Source: a virus. From it: a stretch of 64,000 nucleotides of DNA. Shown here piece after piece: positions 41,479-49,149 of the stretch. A program made the translations under genes and the position numbers. How positions within the stretch are numbered: position 1 is the first letter of the stretch; each line of letters opens with the position of its first letter. Where the stretch lies: positions 25,494 to 89,493 of the IMG/VR virus record IMGVR_UViG_3300030098_003519; one strand, given 5' to 3'. The notes below the pieces were generated by a model, which saw only the letters and a program-made list of their open reading frames with translations, did not search any database and was not told the DNA's origin.

Positions 41479-41492
41479 TTTCTACGTAGAAA
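41479..41492. promoter_or_regulatory. 14-base perfect palindrome TTTCTACGTAGAAA
   Basis: Perfectly self-complementary, in the non-coding stretch between the 55-aa gene and the 2481-aa gene, upstream of the late promoter box. It could be a protein-binding site or part of a hairpin with the neighbouring AGAAAG at 41462-41467. Function unknown. Confidence 0.45.
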
Positions 41493-41517
41493 TCTTTGAT
41501 ACTCCCTTCAATTTTTT

Positions 41518-41586
41518 TAAAAAAGGTTTTTGACGAAAAAAATACCTGAATTTTTTTTGCCAGATTTTTGGAACTAAAAGTCGATT
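41518..41586 (-). terminator. Terminator-like element, related to the one at 22076-22143
   Basis: An imperfect hairpin (CTG with CAG plus A/T flanks, bulged) with T runs after the 55-aa gene on the minus strand. The element shares 'aaaaaaggttttt' and 'ttttggaactaaaagtcgat' with the region 22076-22143 (there 'ttttggaattaaaagttgat'). The stem is weaker than that copy. Confidence 0.5.
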
Positions 41587-41596
41587 TTGGTTTCAG

Positions 41597-41764
41597 CTAC
41601 TCAAAGATGATTTCCCCACGTAACTCTGCAAGTTTTGCAGTACCCATAGTCTCAACGCAAGTCCAATACGTTTCACCACTCACTCCATACTCATCGCAGA
41701 AATGCTCTGCAATATCTTCTTGCAGATGTTGAAGTTCAGTTAGGTCTTCTCTGCGAATGAACAT
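41597..41764 (-). CDS. Small protein of unknown function, 55 aa
   Basis: ATG at 41764, TAG at 41597. The protein starts 'MFIRREDLTELQHLQEDIAE' and continues with Cys, Tyr and Trp residues to 'LAELRGEIIFE'. It is acidic and probably helical. A sigma70-like promoter (TTGACA, 17-base spacer, TAAACT with extended TG) lies directly upstream and a terminator-like element follows, so it appears to be an independent, possibly early gene within the late structural region. A CTAAATAG box beside the ATG could add late expression. I do not recognise the family. Confidence 0.6.
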   Translation of the reverse strand: MFIRREDLTELQHLQEDIAEHFCDEYGVSGETYWTCVETMGTAKLAELRGEIIFE

Positions 41765-41765
41765 A

Positions 41766-41775
41766 TCTATTTAGT
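41766..41775 (-). promoter_or_regulatory. CTAAATAG late-type box next to the 55-aa gene
   Basis: ACTAAATAGAT on the minus strand ends directly before the ATG at 41764. The distance is too short for a usual leader, so this may be coincidental. Confidence 0.25.
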
Positions 41776-41786
41776 GTGTAGTGTAC

Positions 41787-41815
41787 AGTTTATCACAACC
41801 AAACTCACATGTCAA
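41787..41815 (-). promoter_or_regulatory. Sigma70-type promoter upstream of the 55-aa gene
   Basis: Minus-strand TTGACA (41815-41810), 17-base spacer, TAAACT (41792-41787), with TG one base before the -10 box. The -35 box overlaps the stop codon of the 556-aa structural gene. This is a host-RNA-polymerase-type, early-looking promoter. Confidence 0.65.
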
Positions 41816-43482
41816 CTTTCATACTGAGAAAAATCTTCTCCTTTAATCTCAGCAAGATACTTTTCAAGTTTAGTTATCTCACCTCTTAGATACGATGCAC
41901 CCTGTAAATAACCCCATGCTCTAATCTGTTTATCATTTCTATAATCCCTTAATGTAGCAGTCATTGCTACCAATTTTCGTATTTGGGGTTCATTTTCTGC
42001 CTTAATTGCTGCCATTTCTGCTTCTGCAGTATCAATTGCAGTTTTTAAAGCAGCACAATTTGATGGGGATGGACTTGCTGGTGTGTCATTTGTGGTACCA
42101 AGTGACCCACTTCCACCCTGAACAAATACTCTTGTACCTTCAGTAATATATCTTGAATCACTTATCGGACTTTCAACATCACCATCATCATCTACTAAAC
42201 AAGGCCAAGTATCAACACCAATAGGAACTCTTATACTTCCACCACCTTGTTTTGGTTCTGGATGTAAAGTTAATGTTGCTTCATCAAAAGGATCTGAACC
42301 ATTTTTAAATTCTCTGATTGCTCTACCAGGAAGTCCTTGAGGGAATGATACCATTCTATTCGACCACCATGTGAATGGGCCTGTAGGATAAGTGGTATAT
42401 TCTGAGGAATCGTCTACCAGAACTGCACTATGTCCCAATCCAACTTTACCTGAAGATATGTTTCCCACTCTAACAGGATCATTAGGAAACTTATTAAAAT
42501 CAAAAGCTTCATCTACATCAGCTTCACTACGAATTACATAGTAATCTCTACCATCTCCATTTGTAGTCGTACATGCTGTACCAAGAATAATTGATGGAAC
42601 ATTTGTAGTCAACCCAACCTGAAATGTTGATCCACTATGAGCAGTTCCGACTGCTGCATTAGATAAAATATAAGCAGTAACTGTTTTTGATACAGTAAAT
42701 TCTTTTACTTTATTACTGTCACTAGGATCAGGTTTCTGAACTTTTACAGATATCTGAGTGTTACCAAACCCAACAACTTTCGTATTGTATGGTAGATAAT
42801 TAGTATATGCTATACCAGAAAGGATTGGGATGTCCTGATTAGTACCAATACCAGTATTATATAACTCAGAAGATCCAATAGCAATATATCCACTAAGTGT
42901 AGTACTAATCCCTGAGTTGGTATCTGTTCTTCCAAATCCAACAACCTTCGGAAAGGTTCCTATAGGAAATATTTCTGGTGCTTCAAGATCATCTGTTATC
43001 TCATCACCAATTTGAATATTCCGATAACCTGAATCCTCTGTACCTCCAATAACTGCAAGAACAGTTTCACCTAGACCAATATTACCACGCAAACTTGTAA
43101 TTAAATTGGATCCATAGTCTCTATCTTTTGGAGACTGATAATACTTTACTGAATAATATCCTGTAGTAATACCAACGAACTTTGCTTCATATTCATCTGC
43201 ATCCTCATCACCCCAATCAACTGTACCAATAAAAACCCACTCCAAATCACTTTTACATCCAGCTTCTATTCTTGCTTCATATGCATCCACATGTGCTTGA
43301 ATCTTTGTATTAATTTGTTCAATTAATGGTGGTATATCTTTATCAATATTGACAATTAATTCATCAAGTTGATCTATTTCAACATCAGCAAGAGAAAGTT
43401 GATCTAATAATGATTCTCTTTGTTGTTTCTTTTCTTTTATTTCAGTAATTATATCATCAATAAATTTTTGTGCTTTAGCCAT
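41812..43482 (-). CDS. Virion structural protein with terminal coiled coils, 556 aa
   Basis: Residues 1-75 are a long amphipathic helix ('FIDDIITEIKEKKQQRESLL', 'DVEIDQLDELIVNIDKD'). Residues about 460-530 form a second coiled coil ('LKTAIDTAEAEMAAIKAENE'). Between them is a beta-rich region with repeated 'VVGFG' and 'GIGT' motifs and 'EWVFIGTVDWGDED'. Helical ends flanking a beta domain suit an elongated virion protein such as a trimeric fibre or baseplate arm. It is first downstream of the spike and hub genes, 5 bases from the 300-aa gene, so probably part of the hub operon. No catalytic motif is seen. Confidence 0.75.
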   Translation of the reverse strand: MAKAQKFIDDIITEIKEKKQQRESLLDQLSLADVEIDQLDELIVNIDKDIPPLIEQINTKIQAHVDAYEARIEAGCKSDLEWVFIGTVDWGDEDADEYEAKFVGITTGYYSVKYYQSPKDRDYGSNLITSLRGNIGLGETVLAVIGGTEDSGYRNIQIGDEITDDLEAPEIFPIGTFPKVVGFGRTDTNSGISTTLSGYIAIGSSELYNTGIGTNQDIPILSGIAYTNYLPYNTKVVGFGNTQISVKVQKPDPSDSNKVKEFTVSKTVTAYILSNAAVGTAHSGSTFQVGLTTNVPSIILGTACTTTNGDGRDYYVIRSEADVDEAFDFNKFPNDPVRVGNISSGKVGLGHSAVLVDDSSEYTTYPTGPFTWWSNRMVSFPQGLPGRAIREFKNGSDPFDEATLTLHPEPKQGGGSIRVPIGVDTWPCLVDDDGDVESPISDSRYITEGTRVFVQGGSGSLGTTNDTPASPSPSNCAALKTAIDTAEAEMAAIKAENEPQIRKLVAMTATLRDYRNDKQIRAWGYLQGASYLRGEITKLEKYLAEIKGEDFSQYES

Positions 43483-43487
43483 TATTA

Positions 43488-44390
43488 TTACCTCTTATCG
43501 TAATGATATCCTGCGATAGAAAATTGACTATTATCTCCTGGATAATCTTCTGGTGTCTTTCCTTCATACTCAGGAATGTTTTTCTCAACATCAATTCTTT
43601 CTCCATGTATTATATAATGGCAATTAATTGGTGCAGCACTATTATTGAAAACTGTTACTTTATTATTCTCAATTGATTTAATAAAAAGTTCTTGATGAAC
43701 ATCATTAGAAGTTAAATTAACAGTAATTGATTCTGGATCAACTAGACCTTTCCAATACTCTGGCAATTCTATCACATTACTATCCTTAAGTCTACCCCTA
43801 ACATATATGTCTGCTGTTGGTGCTTCTACACAAATATGTCTTACTCTCTTTTCCTTTTTAGTAGGATGAGGTATATCAAAACTCTTACATCCTGCAGGAA
43901 TACCAACACATCCAGAAACATTACCAAAAAATTTAGGTGCTGTAACAGTAGCACCTGCTGCTATAACTCCACCAACAGTGAGAGATCCAGAAATAGTATG
44001 TGTTGTATTATCTTGAACTGGGCCATTTGCTAGACCTATAGCATTTTTAATATCAACACCATTCTTCAAACTCAATGCATTTTTAACAGTAACACCATAA
44101 AGTGTAGTCATTCCATAGTGGAAAGTAAGTCCAAAGTTGGAAACCATTCCTATGAATACACTATTACCCTCTACCCATAATGAATTAGGTAAAGTCTTTC
44201 CTAGATTGGCAAGTGGAGGGCCAATATTAACTGCTGCCTTGAAACCTCCTGCAATTGAATCACCAAAAATACTAATTCCTGGACAAGTTAACTCACCATT
44301 CCCAAGAACATCAGGAATACCTGGTTTAGTCCAGTCACGGTTACCAACCGAAAGTTTACCTGTTTCAACCTGAACGTTCTTTATACTCAT
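43488..44390 (-). CDS. Virion structural protein with fibre-type C-terminal domain, 300 aa
   Basis: The N-terminal half has beta repeats ('VKNALSLKNGVDIKNAIG', 'HTISGSLTVGGVIAAGATVT'). The C-terminal half begins 'KSFDIPHPTKKEKRVRHICV' and continues 'ADIYVRGRLK', 'NVIELPEYWKGLVDPESITV', 'HYIIHGERID'. This domain is common in phage and marine-virus structural proteins and resembles the C-terminus of the 1572-aa fibre ('KIPHP', 'IYRG', 'GERQD'). It may be a chaperone-like or assembly domain. The gene lies directly downstream of the putative spike gene and may belong to the tail tip. Confidence 0.75.
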   Translation of the reverse strand: MSIKNVQVETGKLSVGNRDWTKPGIPDVLGNGELTCPGISIFGDSIAGGFKAAVNIGPPLANLGKTLPNSLWVEGNSVFIGMVSNFGLTFHYGMTTLYGVTVKNALSLKNGVDIKNAIGLANGPVQDNTTHTISGSLTVGGVIAAGATVTAPKFFGNVSGCVGIPAGCKSFDIPHPTKKEKRVRHICVEAPTADIYVRGRLKDSNVIELPEYWKGLVDPESITVNLTSNDVHQELFIKSIENNKVTVFNNSAAPINCHYIIHGERIDVEKNIPEYEGKTPEDYPGDNSQFSIAGYHYDKR

Positions 44391-44393
44391 ATC

Positions 44394-45116
44394 TTAAACT
44401 GCTCCACTCGTAAATAACATCTTGGCATTCTTCACTGCTGCTAAGATTTTTTCTGTCAAACTGGTTGCAATGATTGGATCACCACCACTTCCAGTTTCTA
44501 CTGGGCCTGATTCACAATAAACCATAGTATCATTACCACCGTATAATAACATATCAGAAGATGCTGCTATCGTAGCATAATCACTATCAACTGTCAAACT
44601 TGGTGCATCCAAATACAAATTTTGCTTAGTCTTAACAGTTACTTGACCTTCTGGATCAGTAGCCTCTAAGAGAACATTCAATCCTTGTAAAATTAGATTA
44701 CCATTTGGTGCTGATATTTTAATGGTTCCATTTTCTGCTGTAATAAAGACAGAAAGGTCATCTGATGTTGCTTTATCACCAGTTTTAAGTTCTATTGAAT
44801 TTCTAGAACCTATTTTACAGTTACCTTGTTCATAAAAATGTATACACTGAGCAGTATCAGTAGTAAGCATCAACTCTCCTTTACCATGTCCCAATGTATT
44901 GACACCAGATGACATCGTAAATCCTGGAAAACGTCTTCTATAAAATTTCTCAAATCTTTTCTCAAATTCTTTATCCTCCTCAGTCATCTCACCAACTTGA
45001 TCAAGACCAGTATCCTCCATAGCTGCCGTAGCTTCATCTGAGAATGCAGTTGCTGTATCTATTTGAGTAGTTGGATTAGATGTTTGATTGTATGGATTGA
45101 AACTACTATCAGTCAT
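44394..45116 (-). CDS. Putative central-spike or needle-like baseplate protein, 240 aa
   Basis: After an acidic, disordered N-terminus and a helix ('TEEDKEFEKRFEKFYRRRFP'), residues about 75-200 form a regular beta-strand array ('GTIKISAPNGNLILQGLNV', 'QVTVKTKQNLYLDAPSLTV', 'YATIAASSDMLLYGG'). Strands repeat every eight to ten residues, as in the triple-stranded beta-helix of the T4 gp5 C-terminus and gpV-type spikes. It lies 12 bases from the gp5-like hub gene, which itself shows no such helix. I infer that the membrane-piercing spike is encoded separately here. No metal-binding tip motif was identified. Confidence 0.6.
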   Translation of the reverse strand: MTDSSFNPYNQTSNPTTQIDTATAFSDEATAAMEDTGLDQVGEMTEEDKEFEKRFEKFYRRRFPGFTMSSGVNTLGHGKGELMLTTDTAQCIHFYEQGNCKIGSRNSIELKTGDKATSDDLSVFITAENGTIKISAPNGNLILQGLNVLLEATDPEGQVTVKTKQNLYLDAPSLTVDSDYATIAASSDMLLYGGNDTMVYCESGPVETGSGGDPIIATSLTEKILAAVKNAKMLFTSGAV

Positions 45117-45128
45117 AATAATACCTCC

Positions 45129-47537
45129 TTATTGGTGATCAGTTGTTGGGCAGTCAATAACAGTTGTAATTCCAATGAGTGGTCTTACAACGTCATCCAT
45201 AGTAATTCCATCAGAAATACCAGTGGTTCCCGTCCGAGTTCTTGGAAGGTCACTAGTTGATTGTGGATGGGTTCTCATTATCGGAATAAATTCAGCACCA
45301 TATCCTGTATCAGAGTCGTAAGTAACCTCTGGAGCTTCCCACACTTCCCTTTCCCAAGGTTTCCAGTCCACTTTCCAAATACCACCCCAAGAAGTAGTTT
45401 GAATCTTAGCAGTTGTACAGACACCAACAGCACAAATCTTGACTCTATCATCTGGATCAAAATCCCTACCTGGTCTCTTCACAAATATATCCTCGATAAA
45501 TCCATAAGTACCAGTTCCAATTCCAGTTCCTCCACCAGGCCCTGTACCTGTTGTTCCTATACCTATTGTTACTGTAGTTCCAGTACCAACTGTAGTTCCA
45601 GTACCAGTATTACCACCACAATATCCATATCCTTTATTCAATAAGACAACACTATCAATAGAACCATTAACAATCTGTGGGTATGCTTGAGCACCAGAAC
45701 CCCATCCACTATTATCAACTATAGCAACACTAGTGTCACTATCATATCCACTTCCACCATTTATAACATCAATTGCAAATATCGAACTATTATTAGCAAC
45801 AGTTATGAATAAATCTGCACCTGTACCATTTCCGTTTAACCTAACTACAGGTGGAATACAAACAGCTGCTTTAGTACCAGGTTTTGTTACAAGATCATCC
45901 TGATTAGTAATATTATAAGGATCACATGCATTAAATATGGAATTCTTTCCACCAAGTAATGGCATTGTTGATATTGCTGCTTCAATACTTGACAATTTAT
46001 CTGCAGCAGTACCAGAAAGATTTCCTCCAGTTAGTGTGTCAACATTATCAAGAACTTCTTTAGCATTACTTCCATTGTAATTAAATAACTCAACACTTGT
46101 ATAAGTACCATCCTCATTCTGAACGACTGGTCCATCTATATCACTTACATTTACTTTTTCACCATCAACAATAGCAGAACCGAATCCAGTATCAATAGCA
46201 CCAGTAATCGATTTACCTATACCAGTAAGAGAAGAACTAATACCTGAGAATACATCCATTCCACTTATTATACCTCCACTCTTATTCCAATCATCCATCT
46301 TACCTTCTAAGAACTTGTTCGTTGTGGATGCCCATTTACCTGGTTTAGAACATAAAGGACCATTACAAGCAAGGAAAGCATAGATTGCTTTGGCAAAAGC
46401 ACTTGCCTTCTTAAGAACACCTGCAACTGAAGCGAGTCCACCCATCAACCAATTCAATCCTGCTAAGAGTGGCCCCAACAACCCCTCCAACATGTTCATT
46501 AACTTTGATAATAAACCAGATATGAATTGCTCAATCGCACATATTGGTCCACCAATAACCCTACCAATAAGTTTATTGAGCATTCCTAAAAGAAAATTCC
46601 AAAAACCTCCAATTATTTTATTAAAATTACACCAAAGGATTTTAAGAATATTTGTCTTTGCCATCTTAGCGATGGGATCAGTAAGAAATGCAAAAGGATT
46701 AAACTTTTTTATTTTTGCTAAGAACTTACCAAAAATAATATTGATTTTTCCTATTAGACCTTTTCTTATATTATTGAGAATATCTTTAATGACTGCTAGA
46801 ATTTTTTTAGCAAAAACTTTTACCTTCTTTTGTATATCAACAAACTCTTCAAGCATAGGATCAATATACTTTTCTCCTACTTTTGTAAGATTATCAGTAA
46901 CTGAAATAAAATCTTGAAGAAACTGTCCTATCTTACTGATAGCATCATCACCACAAGTACTATCAATAACTTCATCAGTATCAAACAATCTCTCTGCTGC
47001 TCCTTCAGCCTTAGTAACATCATTCTTCTTTGTTATAATACTGTTTGGATTTTCCTTAGTGAAATTAGTATCCCTAGCAGTGATTGAATTTCCCTGAGTT
47101 TCATTAGTCCAAGTCTCAAAACCACCACTCTTATCTGGTGTAATCTTATCATCAGAACTAATACTACTCTCAACCTCCTGATTCCTATTAAGCAACCCCA
47201 TAACAACTGGTTGCTGTCCCTCTTCACCATCTAAGAAAAACCCAACAGCAGTCTCACCACCCTGAAGTGACATGGTTTCACCTATACCACCCTGTCCACT
47301 ACCGACTTGTGCATCCTGCATTACCTCAGCCCAAGGGAGATCATTCTCTGGCATTTCAGTCTCTTCCCAAGGGTGATATCCGATAATACGAACCTTCACC
47401 CTTTGCTGTTTCTTACCATCAACTGCAAGAGTATTATTTTGTTTCTTCCATGACGATGCAGCAGCAACACGACCTATCCACCAGACAAATCCGTCACGTC
47501 CTACAATATTCGTTTTTATTACAGAATCATTTAACAT
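45129..47537 (-). CDS. 5: Baseplate hub OB-fold protein, gp5-like, 802 aa
   Basis: Residues 10-115 carry the gp5/VgrG-type OB fold: 'FVWWIGRVAAASS', 'QQRVKVRIIGYHPWEE', 'LPWAEVMQDAQVGSG', 'GFFLDGEEGQQPVVMGLLN'. Residues about 240-395 are a long hydrophobic, amphipathic helical stretch ('IIGGFWNFLLGMLNKLIG', 'GLLGPLLAGLNWLMGGLASV'). About 590-700 is beta-rich ('DVINGGSGYDSD') followed by a Gly/Thr repeat. Unlike T4 gp5 I see no T4-type lysozyme domain and no C-terminal beta-helix. It is in the hub operon beside the gp27-like gene, as expected for its partner. The OB fold identifies it; the central region's role is unknown. Confidence 0.8.
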   Translation of the reverse strand: MLNDSVIKTNIVGRDGFVWWIGRVAAASSWKKQNNTLAVDGKKQQRVKVRIIGYHPWEETEMPENDLPWAEVMQDAQVGSGQGGIGETMSLQGGETAVGFFLDGEEGQQPVVMGLLNRNQEVESSISSDDKITPDKSGGFETWTNETQGNSITARDTNFTKENPNSIITKKNDVTKAEGAAERLFDTDEVIDSTCGDDAISKIGQFLQDFISVTDNLTKVGEKYIDPMLEEFVDIQKKVKVFAKKILAVIKDILNNIRKGLIGKINIIFGKFLAKIKKFNPFAFLTDPIAKMAKTNILKILWCNFNKIIGGFWNFLLGMLNKLIGRVIGGPICAIEQFISGLLSKLMNMLEGLLGPLLAGLNWLMGGLASVAGVLKKASAFAKAIYAFLACNGPLCSKPGKWASTTNKFLEGKMDDWNKSGGIISGMDVFSGISSSLTGIGKSITGAIDTGFGSAIVDGEKVNVSDIDGPVVQNEDGTYTSVELFNYNGSNAKEVLDNVDTLTGGNLSGTAADKLSSIEAAISTMPLLGGKNSIFNACDPYNITNQDDLVTKPGTKAAVCIPPVVRLNGNGTGADLFITVANNSSIFAIDVINGGSGYDSDTSVAIVDNSGWGSGAQAYPQIVNGSIDSVVLLNKGYGYCGGNTGTGTTVGTGTTVTIGIGTTGTGPGGGTGIGTGTYGFIEDIFVKRPGRDFDPDDRVKICAVGVCTTAKIQTTSWGGIWKVDWKPWEREVWEAPEVTYDSDTGYGAEFIPIMRTHPQSTSDLPRTRTGTTGISDGITMDDVVRPLIGITTVIDCPTTDHQ

Positions 47538-47806
47538 CAGTCGTCGTAAACTCTACACTCCATTGAATCGGGATGATTATCACAATACACTTCTAAGTGC
47601 TGATCCTCATGGCGTGTGTGCCAATCATTAATCTTTGCACCACCTGGATTCTCTTCATTCTCTTCATGATCATGAAAAGCATCATTGTGAAGTTTCAAAT
47701 CTTCTTCAGTATATTCAAGCATACCATGATTAACATGCTCTTTATGATCCTTTGGATCAAGATACACTTCATGGTTTAAATCGTGTTCTGGTACTTTAGT
47801 AGTCAT
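47537..47806 (-). CDS. Small His- and Asp/Glu-rich protein, 89 aa
   Basis: A very acidic protein containing about a dozen His residues ('DHKEHVNHGML', 'HNDAFHDHEENEEN', 'WHTRHEDQHLEVY') and a C-terminal 'CDNHPDSMECRVYDD' with two Cys. The composition suggests metal binding. It lies between the gp27-like hub gene and the gp5-like gene; its stop overlaps the gp5-like start by one base. Small proteins ending in CRVYDD are, as I recall, widespread in cyanophages near tail genes, but no function is established. A PAAR-like tip or hub assembly role is speculative. Confidence 0.6.
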   Translation of the reverse strand: MTTKVPEHDLNHEVYLDPKDHKEHVNHGMLEYTEEDLKLHNDAFHDHEENEENPGGAKINDWHTRHEDQHLEVYCDNHPDSMECRVYDD

Positions 47807-47814
47807 AATTCTCC

Positions 47815-49149
47815 TTAAGTAGAATCTGGAATTTTAAATCCGTAAGAATCTCTTATGAGTCTAAGTGAAGTTGTAACCTCACCAACTTCAATATGATGTC
47901 TTACTTCTTTAATTATATAATAACCACTTAATGATAGGTCAATTTCCCTAGATTGTCCTTCCTGGACACGGGGAAATTCGCATTTGATAACATTACCTAC
48001 CTTCAAGTCTAGGTTACAAGGTACAAGAATATTTAGTGCCTGTGTGAACAACAAGTTATAACGAGAGAAAGATTTAGCCATATCAGCAGTATCTCTACCA
48101 GATTCTTTCTTAGCCTGATGAATACCATCTTTATCAAGAACACCATGATCAGTAATTCTTGTTATAACTCTTGTTGGTCTAGTTGCTATCTCACTAAACA
48201 AAGAAGATGGATCATGAATATCATCTTGACCAAGATGACTATCTCCCAACTCATCTTTAAAATTATATCCATAATAAGAAGCCCGATGATGTAATGAATC
48301 CCAGATATAACTCACATTTTTATACAATCCAATAGCAAATGCTTTCTTTACATCAACATTCCTATCCATATAATGGTTAATAATCTGGAAATTATTCTCC
48401 AATAAATTTGCATCTATTCCACCAAATCCTTTACTTTCATATACGAATACATCTTCAGCATCTGCACTATTATCTTGTATTCTAGTATCAGAAACTAGAC
48501 TATCAATACTTCTGAAATGGAATCCATCTGCATTCTCATAGAAGAAAAATCCTGCAGTACCTTTTGCTTTACCAGTATGAGTAAACTTACCACTCACACC
48601 ACTCACACCCCAAGCAGATATTCCTTTAGGACACAACCACTGACACACCTCAAGTGGTTTTCTCATATTTCCAATGAACCCATAAGTATTACTCGTCTGT
48701 TCTATCTTCTTTATTTTATCATCTGGTACTTTTAATATATTTGTTAGAATACTTCTAACATGTTTATCAATTGGAACTGTATCAGAATATCTTTTCGTAC
48801 ATCTAGTTCCCTCATTTACAAGAGAATGGTATGATGTCAAATGTAATATAATTGATGCTGTTTGTCTTTGAGAGTCTCCTGAACTTGCTTTAACAAGATA
48901 CATCTCCTTCTCAAATGTTCCAGAACCAAGTTCCAATTCTACATTGACTTTTTCTCCACCCTGTAATCCGAATTCACTAACCAAATTATAAGAACCAATC
49001 AAAGTAATCTGCATTGATACAACTGGTTCAAGTAAATCCTCAAAATAATCAACAGAAAAAGTAGATCCACTCAATGCTTGAGATCCCTTAGTTCTGCTTT
49101 CTATTGAAATGTTTACTGGTTTTAAACCAATTTGATATTCTACTGCCAT
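47815..49149 (-). CDS. 27: Baseplate hub subunit, gp27-like, 444 aa
   Basis: A beta-rich protein with tube-like N-terminal strands ('GSTFSVDYFEDLLEPVVSMQ', 'SGTFEKEMYLVKASSGD'). Residues about 160-215 contain 'MRKPLEVCQWLCPKGISAWG' and 'AGFFFYENADGFHFRSIDSL', reminiscent of T4 gp27 and other hub proteins with a 'FFYE..DGF.F' motif. The C-terminus ('LSLSGYYIIKEVRHHIEVGE') matches the usual hub end, where strands close the tube ring. Length is similar to T4 gp27 (391 aa). It is encoded just upstream of the gp5-like gene, the order expected for hub partners. Assigned by pattern and context. Confidence 0.7.
   Translation of the reverse strand: MAVEYQIGLKPVNISIESRTKGSQALSGSTFSVDYFEDLLEPVVSMQITLIGSYNLVSEFGLQGGEKVNVELELGSGTFEKEMYLVKASSGDSQRQTASIILHLTSYHSLVNEGTRCTKRYSDTVPIDKHVRSILTNILKVPDDKIKKIEQTSNTYGFIGNMRKPLEVCQWLCPKGISAWGVSGVSGKFTHTGKAKGTAGFFFYENADGFHFRSIDSLVSDTRIQDNSADAEDVFVYESKGFGGIDANLLENNFQIINHYMDRNVDVKKAFAIGLYKNVSYIWDSLHHRASYYGYNFKDELGDSHLGQDDIHDPSSLFSEIATRPTRVITRITDHGVLDKDGIHQAKKESGRDTADMAKSFSRYNLLFTQALNILVPCNLDLKVGNVIKCEFPRVQEGQSREIDLSLSGYYIIKEVRHHIEVGEVTTSLRLIRDSYGFKIPDST

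Noticed and set aside
41766-41775. CTAAATAG box as main promoter of the 55-aa gene
   Set aside because: It abuts the ATG, leaving no leader; the sigma70-like promoter upstream fits better.
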